In this document: in pieces, positions 53,008 through 62,561 of the stretch
Layout of the letters: each line of letters opens with the position of its first letter
Position numbering within the stretch: the stretch's first letter is position 1
Assembly: GCA_902782145.1 (NCBI GenBank)
Contig: CACZLZ010000016.1
Span: forward strand, 1-64,000
Direction of reading: 5' to 3'
Source of the DNA: an uncultured Aeromonadales bacterium
GTDB taxonomy: Bacteria; Pseudomonadota; Gammaproteobacteria; Enterobacterales; Succinivibrionaceae
DNA: 64,000 nucleotides
The notes under the pieces: model-generated
Told to the model about the DNA's origin: nothing
Database searches by the model: none
Seen by the model: only the letters and a program-made list of their open reading frames with translations
Position numbers and translations under genes: made by a program

Positions 53008-55202
53008 GCTCTCCTCTCCGGTCTCTGCTGTGACGATCTACCCCTGCCGTCTCCGGCGCCAAGGCCTGCGGCTCCCCGCCGGCGGTCCCGGCGATCCTCC
53101 GGGGGCACCAGACAGCCGCTGCCGGTGCCGATGAGGCGCTCAAGCCCCAGCTCCCGGAGGCGCTTTCGAATGATGTCCCAGTTCTCAGGGTCGTGGTAGC
53201 GCAGGATGGCCTTCTGGATCCGGCGCCGGATCTCCCCCCGGACACAGGGAACGACGGGGCTATTATCCTTTATTTTCAGCATGGGATCAAAGCCCGTCCA
53301 GTACATGGTGGTGGAGTCCGACAGGGGTGTGGGATAGAAGCTCTGGACCTGATCCACCTGGAGTCCCCGCTCCTTAAGCCACAGGGCCAGGGAGATCATG
53401 TCCTCATCCTCCGTGCCGGGGTGGGAGGCGATGAAATAGGGGATCATCACCTGCCGCCGGCCGGCCTCCTGGGAGCAGCGGAGGAAGATCCGCTCAAAAT
53501 CCCGATAAGAAAGGGCCCCGGGCTTGTGCATGTGCCCCAGAACCCGGTCGGACATGTGCTCCGGAGCCACCTTTAGGTGACCGCTGACATGGTGCAGTGC
53601 CACCTCCCGGATGTAGTCGGGCCAGCACAGTGCCAGCTCCAGCCGGATCCCCGAAGAGATGAAGAGCCTCCGGACATGAGGGCTCTGCCGGAGCCGGCGG
53701 TACAGTTCCACCGCCGGGGACTGATCTGTGTCCAGGAAGCGGCAGATGTTGGGATAAAGGCAGGATCCCCGGCGGCAGGCTCCCATGGCCCGCCGGTTCC
53801 GGCAGCCCAGGCGGTACATGTTGGCTGAGGGCCCTCCCACATCGGTGATCACCCCGGCATACCCCGGCACCCGGCGGCTGATCTCGGCGATCTCCCGCTC
53901 AATGCTCTCCGGAGATCTGCTCTGGATGAACTTCCCCGCATGCAGGGCGATGGTGCAGAAGGCGCAGCCTCCAAAACACCCCCGCATGGCAGTCACCGAG
54001 GTCTTGATCATCTCATAGGCAGGGATGGTCTCAAGATAGGAGGGATGGGGACGGCGCATGAAGGGCAGATCGTAAACCAGGTCCATCTCCGGGGTCCCCA
54101 GGGGCCAGGGAGGCGGGTTGATCCACACGCCCCGGTCACCATGGCGCTGCAACAGGAAGGAAGCGCAGAAGGGATTGTTCTCCCGGCGGAGCAGGTGCAT
54201 GGAATGGGCATAAAGGCGCCGATCCTCCCGGACATCCTCAAAGGAGGGCATCAGCACATAGCGCCGCCCGGAGGTGTCATCCGGAAAACCGTCCCGGATG
54301 CCCTGCTCTGCCGGATCCCCCTCGGTCCCGTCCCCGGGATCAGACGGCGCCGGGGCTTCCGCCTCCGGGGATTCCGCCCCGGGATCAGGGCTCTGCCCCG
54401 GTGCCTCCGGGATCGCCGGCTCTTCCCCGGCAGCCTTCCCGGGATCAGAGCCCTCCGGCAGGATCACCGGGGGGATCTCCGTCTCCGCCCCGGGCCGGGT
54501 TTCATCTGATCCCGGGATCCCCGGTGGCGGATCCCGGAGGATCACCGCCGAGCCCCGGATGTTCCAAATAGTACTTATCGTCTCCCCCCGGTGCAGGCGC
54601 AGGGCCAGCTCCGTCAGGGAGCGCTCCCCGCTGCCGTACAGCAGGATATCGGCCTTGGCATCGAAGATCAGCGCCCGCTTCACGGTGTCGGACCAGTAGT
54701 CGTAATGGGCGCAGCGTCTGAGGGAGGCCTCAATGCCCCCCACCGCCACGGGGATCCCCCGGTAGGCCTCCCGGCAGCGCTGGGCGTAGACCACCGCCGC
54801 CCGATCGGGACGGCGGCCGCTGACATTGCCCGGGGTGTAGGCGTCGTCATGGCGGATCTTCCGGTCAGCAGTGTAATGGTTCACCATGGAGTCCATGTTG
54901 CCGGCGGACACCCCCCAGAGCAACCGGGGCGGTCCCAGGCGCCTAAAGTCATCGCAGCTGCGCCAGTCAGGCTGGGCGATGATCCCCACCCTGAAGCCAA
55001 AGTGCTCCAGGGTGCGGCCCAGGATGGCGGCGGCAAAACTGGGATGATCCACATAGGCGTCCCCGGACACCAGGATCACATCGCACTGGCTCCAGCCCAG
55101 GCGGCGCATCTCCTCCCGGGACATGGGCAGGAAGTGATCCCCGCAAGCCGGGGGCTTGCCGGCAACAGGGAATGATGTCAGAGGCAGGGCGGCAAAGTCC
55201 AC
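52944..55202 (-). CDS. YgiQ family radical SAM protein
   Basis: The 752-aa product matches the YgiQ family: [56 protein letters not shown] and the radical SAM cluster [16 protein letters not shown] near residue 395. The C-terminal [17 protein letters not shown] is also typical. An insertion of roughly 85 residues, rich in Pro, Glu, Gly and Asp (about 230-315), interrupts the N-terminal domain, and the tail is Arg/Gly/Ser-rich. The substrate of the family is not known. It is followed by an overlapping lipoprotein gene. Confidence 0.92.
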   Translation of the reverse strand: MDFAALPLTSFPVAGKPPACGDHFLPMSREEMRRLGWSQCDVILVSGDAYVDHPSFAAAILGRTLEHFGFRVGIIAQPDWRSCDDFRRLGPPRLLWGVSAGNMDSMVNHYTADRKIRHDDAYTPGNVSGRRPDRAAVVYAQRCREAYRGIPVAVGGIEASLRRCAHYDYWSDTVKRALIFDAKADILLYGSGERSLTELALRLHRGETISTIWNIRGSAVILRDPPPGIPGSDETRPGAETEIPPVILPEGSDPGKAAGEEPAIPEAPGQSPDPGAESPEAEAPAPSDPGDGTEGDPAEQGIRDGFPDDTSGRRYVLMPSFEDVREDRRLYAHSMHLLRRENNPFCASFLLQRHGDRGVWINPPPWPLGTPEMDLVYDLPFMRRPHPSYLETIPAYEMIKTSVTAMRGCFGGCAFCTIALHAGKFIQSRSPESIEREIAEISRRVPGYAGVITDVGGPSANMYRLGCRNRRAMGACRRGSCLYPNICRFLDTDQSPAVELYRRLRQSPHVRRLFISSGIRLELALCWPDYIREVALHHVSGHLKVAPEHMSDRVLGHMHKPGALSYRDFERIFLRCSQEAGRRQVMIPYFIASHPGTEDEDMISLALWLKERGLQVDQVQSFYPTPLSDSTTMYWTGFDPMLKIKDNSPVVPCVRGEIRRRIQKAILRYHDPENWDIIRKRLRELGLERLIGTGSGCLVPPEDRRDRRRGAAGLGAGDGRGRSSQQRPERRAWSRGSEQRKDRGTAGRGQRR

Positions 55203-55337
55203 GGCAGCATCACCAGATATCAGGGATCGAAAAGGATGGGCATCCCGCCGCGGAAAGAAGATCCGGCAGGGAGAAGCGGAAGGGGAGCGCCGGATGGAAG
55301 CCGCAGCAAGTTGATCCGGCAGCAGAAAAAGGTGATC

Positions 55338-56426
55338 TCACCGGCGGATCTGCCGTCTGGCGGCGGCGGCGGCCAGATCCCGCTTGGAGCCCCGGCTGCG
55401 GTAGGAAATGCCCTCCAGCACGGAAAAGGCCAGTTCCTTGTCCTCCATGTGGCCGTAGTACTTCATAAAGCACTGGGTGGCCCACTCGGTGTTGCCCTCG
55501 TCAGCCACCAGTTCCCCCAGGGAGCGCCAGCTGTCAGGATAACTGGGGTTGATCTTCACCGCCGAGGTAAAACTGATGATGGCCTGCTTGCGGTTGCCGG
55601 ACATGTGGTGGGCCCGGCCCAGCATGTCAAAGAGCTCATGATCCGTGGGGGCCAGGGCCTTGACCTGCTCCAGCATCCGGGCCGCCTCCAGGGGCTGCCC
55701 CTGATCCATGAACTCCAGAGCCTTGATCTTGGTGTCCAGCACATGCTCCTTGGCCTTCTCCGGGGAGGTGGTGACCACCGGCCGCAGGGCAGAGACCCCG
55801 GAGCCCTTGGAGGAGGTGCTGAAACGGCGCATCTCATCCTCGGTCAGCAGGTAAAGCTTGTCCGGCGGGGTGTCTATCATGGCCATGCGGATGCTGTCAG
55901 GAACTTTCCACTCCCGGTAGAAGTCGTTCATGGAAATGGACACCGCCCGGGCGTCCCGGGTGTCCTGGGAGTCATGGTTGGCCCGGTGCACCCCCATCCG
56001 GGCCCCGGGGAAGGCGGTCCGGGGAACACCCCCGGCGAAAATGGAAATGCAGGAGCTGAAGCAGTGCTTGCCCCGCTCCACTGCCGTGGCGATCCCGTTC
56101 TGGTGGAGGAACCGCCCCATGAGGACCCCCTCGGCCACCAGGCCCCCGTTGCTGTTCAGCAGGATGAGCTCCACCGGGGTGCCGCTGCGGCGCATGGCCT
56201 CCACCTCCTCCTTGAGGTTTTTGAAGTCCCCCTCGGTGACGTCCCCGTCATAATGCAGCGCCCCCCGGCCGTCACTGGTCACGGCCCGGGAGATCTCCGC
56301 CCCCAGGGCCGGAGCCGGCAGCAGGAGCGGCGCCAGGAGACCCGCCCCCAGAAGCAGGATCCGGGATCCGGAACAAAGAGCAGTTCTGATGAGCCTCTGG
56401 GTCTGCACCCCTCCCCCGAAAGCCAT
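55338..56426 (-). CDS. Periplasmic ClpP-fold protein with TPR tail
   Basis: The 362-aa product has a signal peptide ending LPAPALG (about residue 42). A ClpP/crotonase-like domain follows: LHYDGDVTEGDFKNLK, VELILLNSNGGLVAEG, a Ser-containing CFSSCISIFAGG as possible nucleophile, and RMGVHRANHD as possible His. From about residue 240 it has TPR-like helices (HELFDMLGRAHHMSGNRKQA, then YPDSWRSLGEL). It is probably a periplasmic serine hydrolase-like protein. Whether it is active cannot be told. It stands alone. Confidence 0.65.
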   Translation of the reverse strand: MAFGGGVQTQRLIRTALCSGSRILLLGAGLLAPLLLPAPALGAEISRAVTSDGRGALHYDGDVTEGDFKNLKEEVEAMRRSGTPVELILLNSNGGLVAEGVLMGRFLHQNGIATAVERGKHCFSSCISIFAGGVPRTAFPGARMGVHRANHDSQDTRDARAVSISMNDFYREWKVPDSIRMAMIDTPPDKLYLLTEDEMRRFSTSSKGSGVSALRPVVTTSPEKAKEHVLDTKIKALEFMDQGQPLEAARMLEQVKALAPTDHELFDMLGRAHHMSGNRKQAIISFTSAVKINPSYPDSWRSLGELVADEGNTEWATQCFMKYYGHMEDKELAFSVLEGISYRSRGSKRDLAAAAARRQIRR

Positions 56427-56651
56427 CCCGCACCTCCTGTGACAGACTGTGACCGGAATTCAGATTAATACTTTGCCCCCGCCCTGTCCACAGGGAAGGG
56501 AACAGGGCGTGAGCTTTTTTCCGGCGCCGTCACTCACTGCCCGGTGCCTCCTCCTGGATCCCCACTTTCTCCCGCAGCCGCACACCTCCTGCCCGGGTGG
56601 CAGCGCCCCGGCTGTGAGTAATGCCCCCGGCTCCGGGATCCTTTGCCGCTG

Positions 56652-56680
56652 TGGGCAGTCCCCGGGGCATGTGCTATAAT
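56652..56680 (+). promoter_or_regulatory. Candidate sigma-70 promoter of purM
   Basis: TGGGCA and TATAAT are separated by 17 bp, with a TG one base before TATAAT (extended -10), 41 bp upstream of the purM start. Confidence 0.6.
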
Positions 56681-56720
56681 CGGCGGCATTCAGAAACAGC
56701 CAGCAACATGGAGTCAGTTC

Positions 56721-57758
56721 GTGTCCCAGCAGAAACTTAACTACAAGGAAGCAGGCGTTGACATCGACGCCGGAGAGGCCCTGGTGGAGAAAATCAAGGG
56801 CGATGTGAAGAAGACCGCCCGTCCCGAGGTCATCGGAGGCCTGGGGGGCTACGGCGCCCTGTGCCGCATCCCTGCCGGGTACCGCAAGCCCGTGCTGGTC
56901 TCCGGAACCGACGGCGTGGGCACCAAGCTCAGGGTGGCCATTGACATGAACCGCCACGGCACCGTGGGCATCGATCTGGTGGCCATGTGCGTGAACGATC
57001 TGATCGTCCAGGGTGCCGAACCCCTGTTCTACCTGGACTACTACGCCACCGGGCACCTGAACGTGGATCAGGCCGCCCAGGTGATCTCCGGGATCTGCCG
57101 GGGCTGCGAGATGGCCGGCTGCGCCCTCATCGGCGGCGAGACCGCTGAAATGCCCGGCATGTATGCCAAGGGGGATTATGACATGGCAGGCTTCGCCGTG
57201 GGCGTGGTGGAAGAGGACGAGATCATAGACGGCAGCGCCGTCACCCCCGGGGACACCCTCATCGGCATCGCCTCCTCGGGCCCCCACTCCAACGGCTACT
57301 CCCTGATCAGGAAGATTGTGGAGGTCAGCGGCGCCGATCTCTCCCAGGAGTTTGACGGCCGGACCCTGGGCGAAGCACTGCTGGAGCCCACCAGGATTTA
57401 TGTGAAGCCCCTGCTGAAGCTGATCAAGGCCCTGCCGGTGCACGCCCTGGCCCACATCACCGGCGGCGGCTTCTGGGACAACATTCCCCGGGTGCTGCCC
57501 GAGGGAACCAAGGCTGTCATCGACGGCACCTCCTGGCAGTGGCCCGCCATCTTCTCCTGGCTCCAGGAGAAGGGCAATGTGGACCGCCGGGAGATGTTCC
57601 GCACCTTCAACTGCGGCGTGGGCATGATCGCCGCAGTGCCATCTGACCGGGCTGCCGAAGCCGCAGAGCTCCTGAACGCCCAGGGGGAGAAGGCCTGGAT
57701 CCTGGGATCCATCCAGCAGGCCGCCCCCGGGGAGGCCCAGGTGGAGATCCGGGACTGA
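56721..57758 (+). CDS. purM: Phosphoribosylformylglycinamidine cyclo-ligase
   Basis: PurM closes the imidazole ring in purine synthesis to give AIR. The 345-aa product has [62 protein letters not shown] and [13 protein letters not shown]. The start is GTG with GGAG seven bases upstream, giving exactly the E. coli length; the ATG further upstream would add an unrelated lead. No purN follows; a terminator closes the gene. Confidence 0.96.
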   Translation: MSQQKLNYKEAGVDIDAGEALVEKIKGDVKKTARPEVIGGLGGYGALCRIPAGYRKPVLVSGTDGVGTKLRVAIDMNRHGTVGIDLVAMCVNDLIVQGAEPLFYLDYYATGHLNVDQAAQVISGICRGCEMAGCALIGGETAEMPGMYAKGDYDMAGFAVGVVEEDEIIDGSAVTPGDTLIGIASSGPHSNGYSLIRKIVEVSGADLSQEFDGRTLGEALLEPTRIYVKPLLKLIKALPVHALAHITGGGFWDNIPRVLPEGTKAVIDGTSWQWPAIFSWLQEKGNVDRREMFRTFNCGVGMIAAVPSDRAAEAAELLNAQGEKAWILGSIQQAAPGEAQVEIRD

Positions 57759-57783
57759 TCCCGAACCTTCCCCGTTTCACCAG

Positions 57784-57809
57784 CCCCGGGCATGTCCCGG
57801 GGATTTTTT
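57784..57809 (+). terminator. Rho-independent terminator after purM
   Basis: CCCCGGG and CCCGGGG form a 7-bp stem with a CATGT loop, followed by six T residues after one A. An ATG in its loop is therefore not a likely start for the next gene. Confidence 0.82.
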
Positions 57810-57821
57810 CCGGCACACTCC

Positions 57822-58271
57822 ATGGGCGGCATCACCTACCACATCCCCTGCCCCTCCTGCGGCAGGATCCATGAGATCACCACCGGGGTGAGCATGCTCT
57901 GCACCCCGCCTGCCCTCACCGTGTCCAGCCTCCACAACGGAGGCAGACCCCTGCTGGAATACCTGGTGGGCACTAAAAGGCTCCGCACCCAGACCTTCAG
58001 CCTCCTGGATCAGGGCTATGCCCTGGATCCGGGCTACGGCTACCGCCCCCACTACTGCCCCCGCTGCAAGCGGATCCTCACCCGCTTCCACTTCACCCTC
58101 ACCTCCCCTGACGGCCAGAGCTGGGAGCCGGACTACCGGTGCTGGCGCTGCCGGGGCGGTCTTACTTGCATAATGCAAGACTCTTTTACCGATCTGGAGA
58201 TCCTCTGCCCCTGCGGCACGGTCTTCCACCCGGATCCCGCACAGGATCCCGCTCCCGAGGAGTGGTCCTGA
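57822..58271 (+). CDS. Small multi-CxxC zinc-ribbon protein
   Basis: The 149-aa product has four Cys knuckles: CPSCGR near the start, CPRCKR, CWRCRGG and CPCGTVF, probably two zinc ribbons. No catalytic motif, signal or membrane span is visible. The ATG at 57822 was preferred because an ATG ten codons earlier lies within the purM terminator loop; neither has a strong ribosome-binding site. Function unknown. Confidence 0.5.
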   Translation: MGGITYHIPCPSCGRIHEITTGVSMLCTPPALTVSSLHNGGRPLLEYLVGTKRLRTQTFSLLDQGYALDPGYGYRPHYCPRCKRILTRFHFTLTSPDGQSWEPDYRCWRCRGGLTCIMQDSFTDLEILCPCGTVFHPDPAQDPAPEEWS

Positions 58272-58460
58272 TCTCCCTGCCCGTTCCCCGGACACTCCCA
58301 CATCTTCCCCTTTTTGGCACCCTAACCCCCGGATCCTGTGGTGGTCTTTCCTGTTATATCACTCACAGAATTAAATTTTTCTCAAATTTTGACAAAAAAG
58401 ATGTGGTTATAATGAATGTTGCCGCATATAACCTATAACCAAGAGCCCCTTTCCCGCATT

Positions 58461-58504
58461 TTGCAAAATGCAAACATCAAATCCGGAACTTTTGCAATAT
58501 GCAA
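58461..58504. promoter_or_regulatory. Two palindromic TTGCAWWATGCAA-type sites upstream of the HD-GYP gene
   Basis: TTGCAAAATGCAA at 58461-58473 and TTGCAATATGCAA at 58492-58504 begin 31 bp apart, about three helix turns. TTGCATAATGCAA occurs at 58166-58178 inside the preceding gene. The stretch 58272-58630 otherwise holds no gene. A TTGACA at 58389 and TATAAT at 58408 are too close together (13 bp) for a standard promoter. Confidence 0.5.
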
Positions 58505-58630
58505 GACCGGACGCGGGATGGAGCCATGACGGCCAGGGCTTAAGGGATCACTGGCGGCACTGCCCCATGACGTTGATCAGCCACCGGAACAGCTTTAACC
58601 AGGACGATCAGAGACAGGACGATCAGAGAA

Positions 58631-60244
58631 ATGACTTCAGAACCCAGCGGTAACGGAAAGCACTCCGAACACAATGCCGTGACCTCCTTCCTCCGCTACG
58701 ACAAGACAGCTCCCCTGAAGGAGTGGAAACTCCTGATAGTAGATGACGAGGACGATGTCCACCGCATCAGCCGGCTCTCCCTGACGGGGATCCGCTATGA
58801 CGGCATGAAGATCAGGTTCCTCTCCGCCTACTCCAAGGAGGAGGCGTGCCGGGTGCTGAAGGAGAATGACGACATCGCCCTGGTGCTGCTGGATGTGGTG
58901 ATGGAGACCGATCACGCCGGACTGGACGTGGCCGCGTACATCCGCAACGATCTGCAGAACTACCTGACCCGGATCGTGCTGCGCACCGGACAGCCGGGAC
59001 AGGCCCCGGAGGACGGGATCCTGGATCGCTTTGACATCGACGACTACCGGGAAAAGACAGATCTCACGGCCCAGAAGCTCAGGACCCTGGTGCGGAGTAA
59101 CTTTCACGCCTACAAGGACAAGCGGGATCTGTGCCAGATCACCCACCGGATCATCAACATCAACGAGATCTCCCACGGGATCGTCAGCTGCGAAAGCATC
59201 TTTGAGGGCGCCCGCTACGTCTACCGCACCCTGGTGAAGCTGCTCACCGGAGTCACCGTGGACAGCGAGGATGACATGAAGGGGCACATCTTCTCCTTCA
59301 TCAACGCCGGCGGTGACCACATCACCTACATTGACTACATAACCAGCGCCACCGTCCCCGAGGACAAACTGCCGGACAACATCATCCCCCGGACCATCCG
59401 GGAGAACCGGGCCCAGCACAGCGGCTGCCGCTACACCTTCATGAGCTCCGCCGACTTCCACGGCATGGTCTACTACATTGAGAACAGCGGGGACGAGCTT
59501 ATCGAGTTTGATCAGGATATTGCCAACCTGCTCCAGGAGACTCTGTCCACCCACTACCGGAACATGTACCTCAATGATCTCATCAACCGCAACCAGCGGG
59601 AGATCATGTACCGGATCTGCGAGGTGGTGGAGACCCGGTCCAAGGAGTCGGGAGTCCATGTGAAGAGAGTGTCCGCCTACTGCGAGCTCCTGGCTCGGCT
59701 GTCCGGCATGCCCTCCAAGGACGTGGAGCTGCTGAAGAAAGCCGCACCCCTGCATGATCTGGGGAAGATCGCCATCCCCGATGAGATCCTGCACAAGCCC
59801 GGGAAGCTGAACGACTACGAGTGGCAGGTGATGAAGACCCACGCCCAGATCGGCTACGAGATGCTCAAGGACTCAGAGATCGAACTGTTCAACGTGGCGG
59901 CGGAAGTTGCCTTCTACCACCATGAGAAATGGAACGGCAAGGGCTACCCCAACGGCCTGGCCGGGGAGGCCATTCCCATCAACGGCCGGATCACTGCCAT
60001 TGCCGACGTGTTCGACGCCCTGGCATCAGATCGCTGCTACAAGAAGAAGTGGCCCATGGACAAGATCTACACCCTGTTCAAGGAGGAGCGGGGACAGCAC
60101 TTTGATCCCCACCTGTGCGATCTGTTCATCGAGCATTTTGACGAGTTTGTGGCCATCCGGGAAAGCCTGGACAGCGGTGAACTCACCGCTGAGGAGATGT
60201 TCCAGAACCTGGGGCCTCAGAAGCCCGCGCCGGAAGCCGGCTGA
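58631..60244 (+). CDS. Response regulator with HD-GYP cyclic-di-GMP phosphodiesterase domain
   Basis: The 537-aa product has a REC domain (residues 32-155, acidic DDEDD and phospho-acceptor Asp88 in VLLDVVMETD). A DUF3369-like sensor region follows (about 165-320), then an HD-GYP domain. The last shows HDLGK with His375 and Asp376, KTHAQIG, YHHEKWNGKGYPNG with the GYP at 438-440, and ADVFDALASDR. All catalytic ligands look intact, so it probably hydrolyses cyclic-di-GMP in response to an unlinked sensor kinase. The ATG follows an AGAGAA site. Confidence 0.9.
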   Translation: MTSEPSGNGKHSEHNAVTSFLRYDKTAPLKEWKLLIVDDEDDVHRISRLSLTGIRYDGMKIRFLSAYSKEEACRVLKENDDIALVLLDVVMETDHAGLDVAAYIRNDLQNYLTRIVLRTGQPGQAPEDGILDRFDIDDYREKTDLTAQKLRTLVRSNFHAYKDKRDLCQITHRIININEISHGIVSCESIFEGARYVYRTLVKLLTGVTVDSEDDMKGHIFSFINAGGDHITYIDYITSATVPEDKLPDNIIPRTIRENRAQHSGCRYTFMSSADFHGMVYYIENSGDELIEFDQDIANLLQETLSTHYRNMYLNDLINRNQREIMYRICEVVETRSKESGVHVKRVSAYCELLARLSGMPSKDVELLKKAAPLHDLGKIAIPDEILHKPGKLNDYEWQVMKTHAQIGYEMLKDSEIELFNVAAEVAFYHHEKWNGKGYPNGLAGEAIPINGRITAIADVFDALASDRCYKKKWPMDKIYTLFKEERGQHFDPHLCDLFIEHFDEFVAIRESLDSGELTAEEMFQNLGPQKPAPEAG

Positions 60245-60354
60245 TCCTGGCCCCTGCCGTTTCCTCCGGAGAAGAAGGTGACACACAGAGGAGGCGGACA
60301 GAAGGGAAGGGATGGGCTTTGCGCCCGTATTTTTGCATTCCTTGTTTGGTTCTG

Positions 60355-60381
60355 AGCCCGTCCGCCAAGGCGGGCTTTTTT
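60355..60381 (+). terminator. Rho-independent terminator after the HD-GYP gene
   Basis: AGCCCG and CGGGCT enclose a nested CCGCC/GGCGG pairing and are followed by a run of T residues, 110 bp after the stop. Confidence 0.8.
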
Positions 60382-60493
60382 GCGCCCTGATCAGCAGATC
60401 CCCAAAGGAGATCTGGTAGCAGGATCTGCCGCGGTCTGTCAGCCATGCGGGAGGAGCCCGCCCCGCCCTACTCTGCTCCAGGGGGCGCCATCA

Positions 60494-61219
60494 TCACTCC
60501 CAGTAGGTCAGCCAGTTGGCCTTTCGGTGATCCTTGCTCTCCATTTCCCCCAGCTTGTCCATATGGGCCTTCAGCTCTGCCTCAGTGGGATGGATCACCT
60601 TCAGGGGACCATGGGCGATGGGCACCGGAGAAAGGATCCCCTCCGGCTCCTTGTCGAAGGACATGGACTTCTGTCCGCCAGTCATGGCCAGGTACACCTC
60701 CGCCAGGAGACGGGCGTCCAGGAGTGCGCCGTGCTGGGTGCGGCCGGAGTTGTCAATGTGGAAGAAATCGCACAGTGCGTCCAGGCTGTATTTGGCATGG
60801 CCGGGGCTCAGGCGCCGGGACTCGGAATAGGAGTCGACGATTTCCTTGCAGAACTTGTTCAGGGGTTCAGTGATGCCGGCCAGGCTCAGCTCCTGATCCA
60901 GAAAGCCCACGTCAAACTTGGCGTTGTGGATGATGAGCACCGCATCCCTGATGAAATCGATAAAGTCCCCGGCCACCTCCCGGAACTCCGGCTTGTCGGC
61001 CACAAACTCATCGGTGATCCCGTGAACCGAGATGGCCTCAGGATCGATTTTCATGCCCGGGTTCAGGAACTGACGGTATTCCCGGCCGGTGAAGTTGCGG
61101 CAGTCCACCTCCACCGCACCAATCTCAATCACCCGGTGGCCCACATGGGCCGGACCGGTGGCGGCCTTGCCGGTGGTTTCAGTATCCAGAAAAACACAGC
61201 GGATCTTGCTGATATCCAT
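60494..61219 (-). CDS. dnaQ: DNA polymerase III epsilon subunit (3'-5' exonuclease)
   Basis: DnaQ proofreads during replication. The 241-aa product has the ExoI motif FLDTETTGKAA (catalytic Asp and Glu), the ExoII region HNAKFDVGFLDQEL and the ExoIII region HGALLDARLLAEVYLAMTGGQ. The C-terminus (KANWLTYWE-like) fits the polymerase-binding tail. Length matches E. coli DnaQ (243 aa). It is not next to rnhA in this window. Confidence 0.95.
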   Translation of the reverse strand: MDISKIRCVFLDTETTGKAATGPAHVGHRVIEIGAVEVDCRNFTGREYRQFLNPGMKIDPEAISVHGITDEFVADKPEFREVAGDFIDFIRDAVLIIHNAKFDVGFLDQELSLAGITEPLNKFCKEIVDSYSESRRLSPGHAKYSLDALCDFFHIDNSGRTQHGALLDARLLAEVYLAMTGGQKSMSFDKEPEGILSPVPIAHGPLKVIHPTEAELKAHMDKLGEMESKDHRKANWLTYWE

Positions 61220-61404
61220 ATGCTCAAGCCTCAGCTAACCAAAAAAGTGCTCTTTCACAAAAAAGGAGGGGATCTGACAGGGCAATTGTAGCAGACCGGA
61301 GGGGACAGCGGGATCCGGGGATCCCACATTCCCGGTGAGAAGTCTGCCGCCCCAACACCGTCCTTCTTCCGATCGGCGGCAGATCTCCCCAAAGGCGGGG
61401 CTGT

Positions 61405-61432
61405 TTGCAAAATGCCGGGGGTGTGCTATATT
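61405..61432 (+). promoter_or_regulatory. Candidate sigma-70 promoter of yhbY
   Basis: TTGCAA and TATATT are separated by 16 bp, 110 bp upstream of the yhbY start. The rest of the 323-bp divergent dnaQ/yhbY region (61220-61542) holds no gene. Confidence 0.5.
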
Positions 61433-61542
61433 CATGCGCCGCCCGGGAGACAGCCTGTAAGGCCGGTCCCGGACTCCTCCGGGAGCCGCCCTCCCCGCCT
61501 GCCCGAGGGCACAACTTTCAACCCAATTCAGGAATGAGCAAA

Positions 61543-61839
61543 ATGCTGACTAAATCCCAGATCACCTATCTCAGATCCCTTGCCCACAGCAAAAAGCCCG
61601 TGGTGCAGATCGGCAACAAGGGCGTCACCGACGAGGTGCTGAAGGAGATCACCACAAGCCTGGAGCACCATGAACTGATGAAGATCAAGGTGGCCGGCCT
61701 CACCCGGGACAACCAGGAAGAGGTGGCCGGTGAGCTCAGCTCCCGCTGCCATGCCGAGACCGTGCAGATCCTGGGCAAGATCATCACCCTGTTCCGCCAG
61801 CGGGAAAAGAACTCCGCCATCACCCTGCCCCGGGACTGA
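61543..61839 (+). CDS. yhbY: CRM-domain ribosome assembly RNA-binding protein YhbY
   Basis: YhbY binds pre-50S particles. The 98-aa product is a single CRM domain: YLRSLAHSKKPVVQIGNKGVT-type start with the GNKG loop, LEHHELMKIKVAG, and VQILGKIITLFRQ. The ATG at 61543 has AGGA nine bases upstream; an ATG three codons earlier touches AGGA directly. Length fits E. coli (97 aa). It converges with greA; these two are neighbours in E. coli as well. Confidence 0.93.
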   Translation: MLTKSQITYLRSLAHSKKPVVQIGNKGVTDEVLKEITTSLEHHELMKIKVAGLTRDNQEEVAGELSSRCHAETVQILGKIITLFRQREKNSAITLPRD

Positions 61840-61847
61840 CAGCCCCG

Positions 61848-61890
61848 AAAAAAGCAAAGGCCCGGACATCCCCCAGGGGACAGCCGGACC
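61848..61890 (-). terminator. Terminator after greA
   Basis: On the minus strand GGTCCGG and CCGGGCC (one G-T pair) plus an inner TCCCC/GGGGA stem are followed by TTTGCTTTTTT, 57 bp after the greA stop. Confidence 0.6.
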
Positions 61891-61946
61891 TCACAGCACC
61901 AGAGATCTGAAGCAGATCCCCGGGCGGGAATGCAGATCACTGTCTA

Positions 61947-62423
61947 TCAGATGTACTGAATGTCCACAATCTCCATCTTGATGGTCCCTGCCGGAACACT
62001 GATGGACACCTCGTCATCCACCTCACGGCCGATAAGCCCCTTGGCAATGGGGGTGTAGACGGAGATGAGGTTGTTCTTCAGATCTGCCTCATCCTCACCC
62101 ACAATCTTGTACACCACTTCCTTGTCCTGATCTGGACGGTAAACAGTCACCGTGCTGCCGAAGACCACCTTGCCGTCGTTCTTGATCTTGGTGATATCGA
62201 TGATCTGGGCGTTGGAGAGTTTGCCCTCGATATCACGGATCCGGGCCTCAATCAGCCCCTGGTGCTCCCTGGCGGCATGATACTCGGCATTCTCCTTGAG
62301 ATCGCCGTGCTCCCGGGCCTCAGCAATGTCCTGAACCACCTTGGGCCGCTCCACATTCTTCAGATTTTCCAGTTCAGCCCGAAGAAGCTCCGCTCCGCGC
62401 ACTGTCATGGGTACCCTTTCCAT
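61947..62423 (-). CDS. greA: Transcription elongation factor GreA
   Basis: GreA rescues backtracked RNA polymerase by stimulating transcript cleavage. The 158-aa product has the N-terminal coiled coil with the [16 protein letters not shown] tip (acidic residues at the tip), [13 protein letters not shown], and the C-terminal [24 protein letters not shown]. It is the same length as E. coli GreA. The ATG giving [10 protein letters not shown] aligns with E. coli MQAIPMTLRG. Confidence 0.97.
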   Translation of the reverse strand: MERVPMTVRGAELLRAELENLKNVERPKVVQDIAEAREHGDLKENAEYHAAREHQGLIEARIRDIEGKLSNAQIIDITKIKNDGKVVFGSTVTVYRPDQDKEVVYKIVGEDEADLKNNLISVYTPIAKGLIGREVDDEVSISVPAGTIKMEIVDIQYI

Positions 62424-62561
62424 ATGCTCTTTTCCTCTGACGGCCAAGGCCGCTTGTTGTTGTAATGCCTAACAGATCGAGAGCGGAGGGGACAGGGATC
62501 TGCCGCCTCCGCAGGAGTGACCGCCGGCGATCACCGGTGAACAGTGTCCGCCGGGCGCAGA

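Noticed and set aside
57792-57821. ATG at 57792 as start of the zinc-ribbon gene
   Set aside because: It lies in the loop of the purM terminator and has no ribosome-binding site; the next ATG was used.
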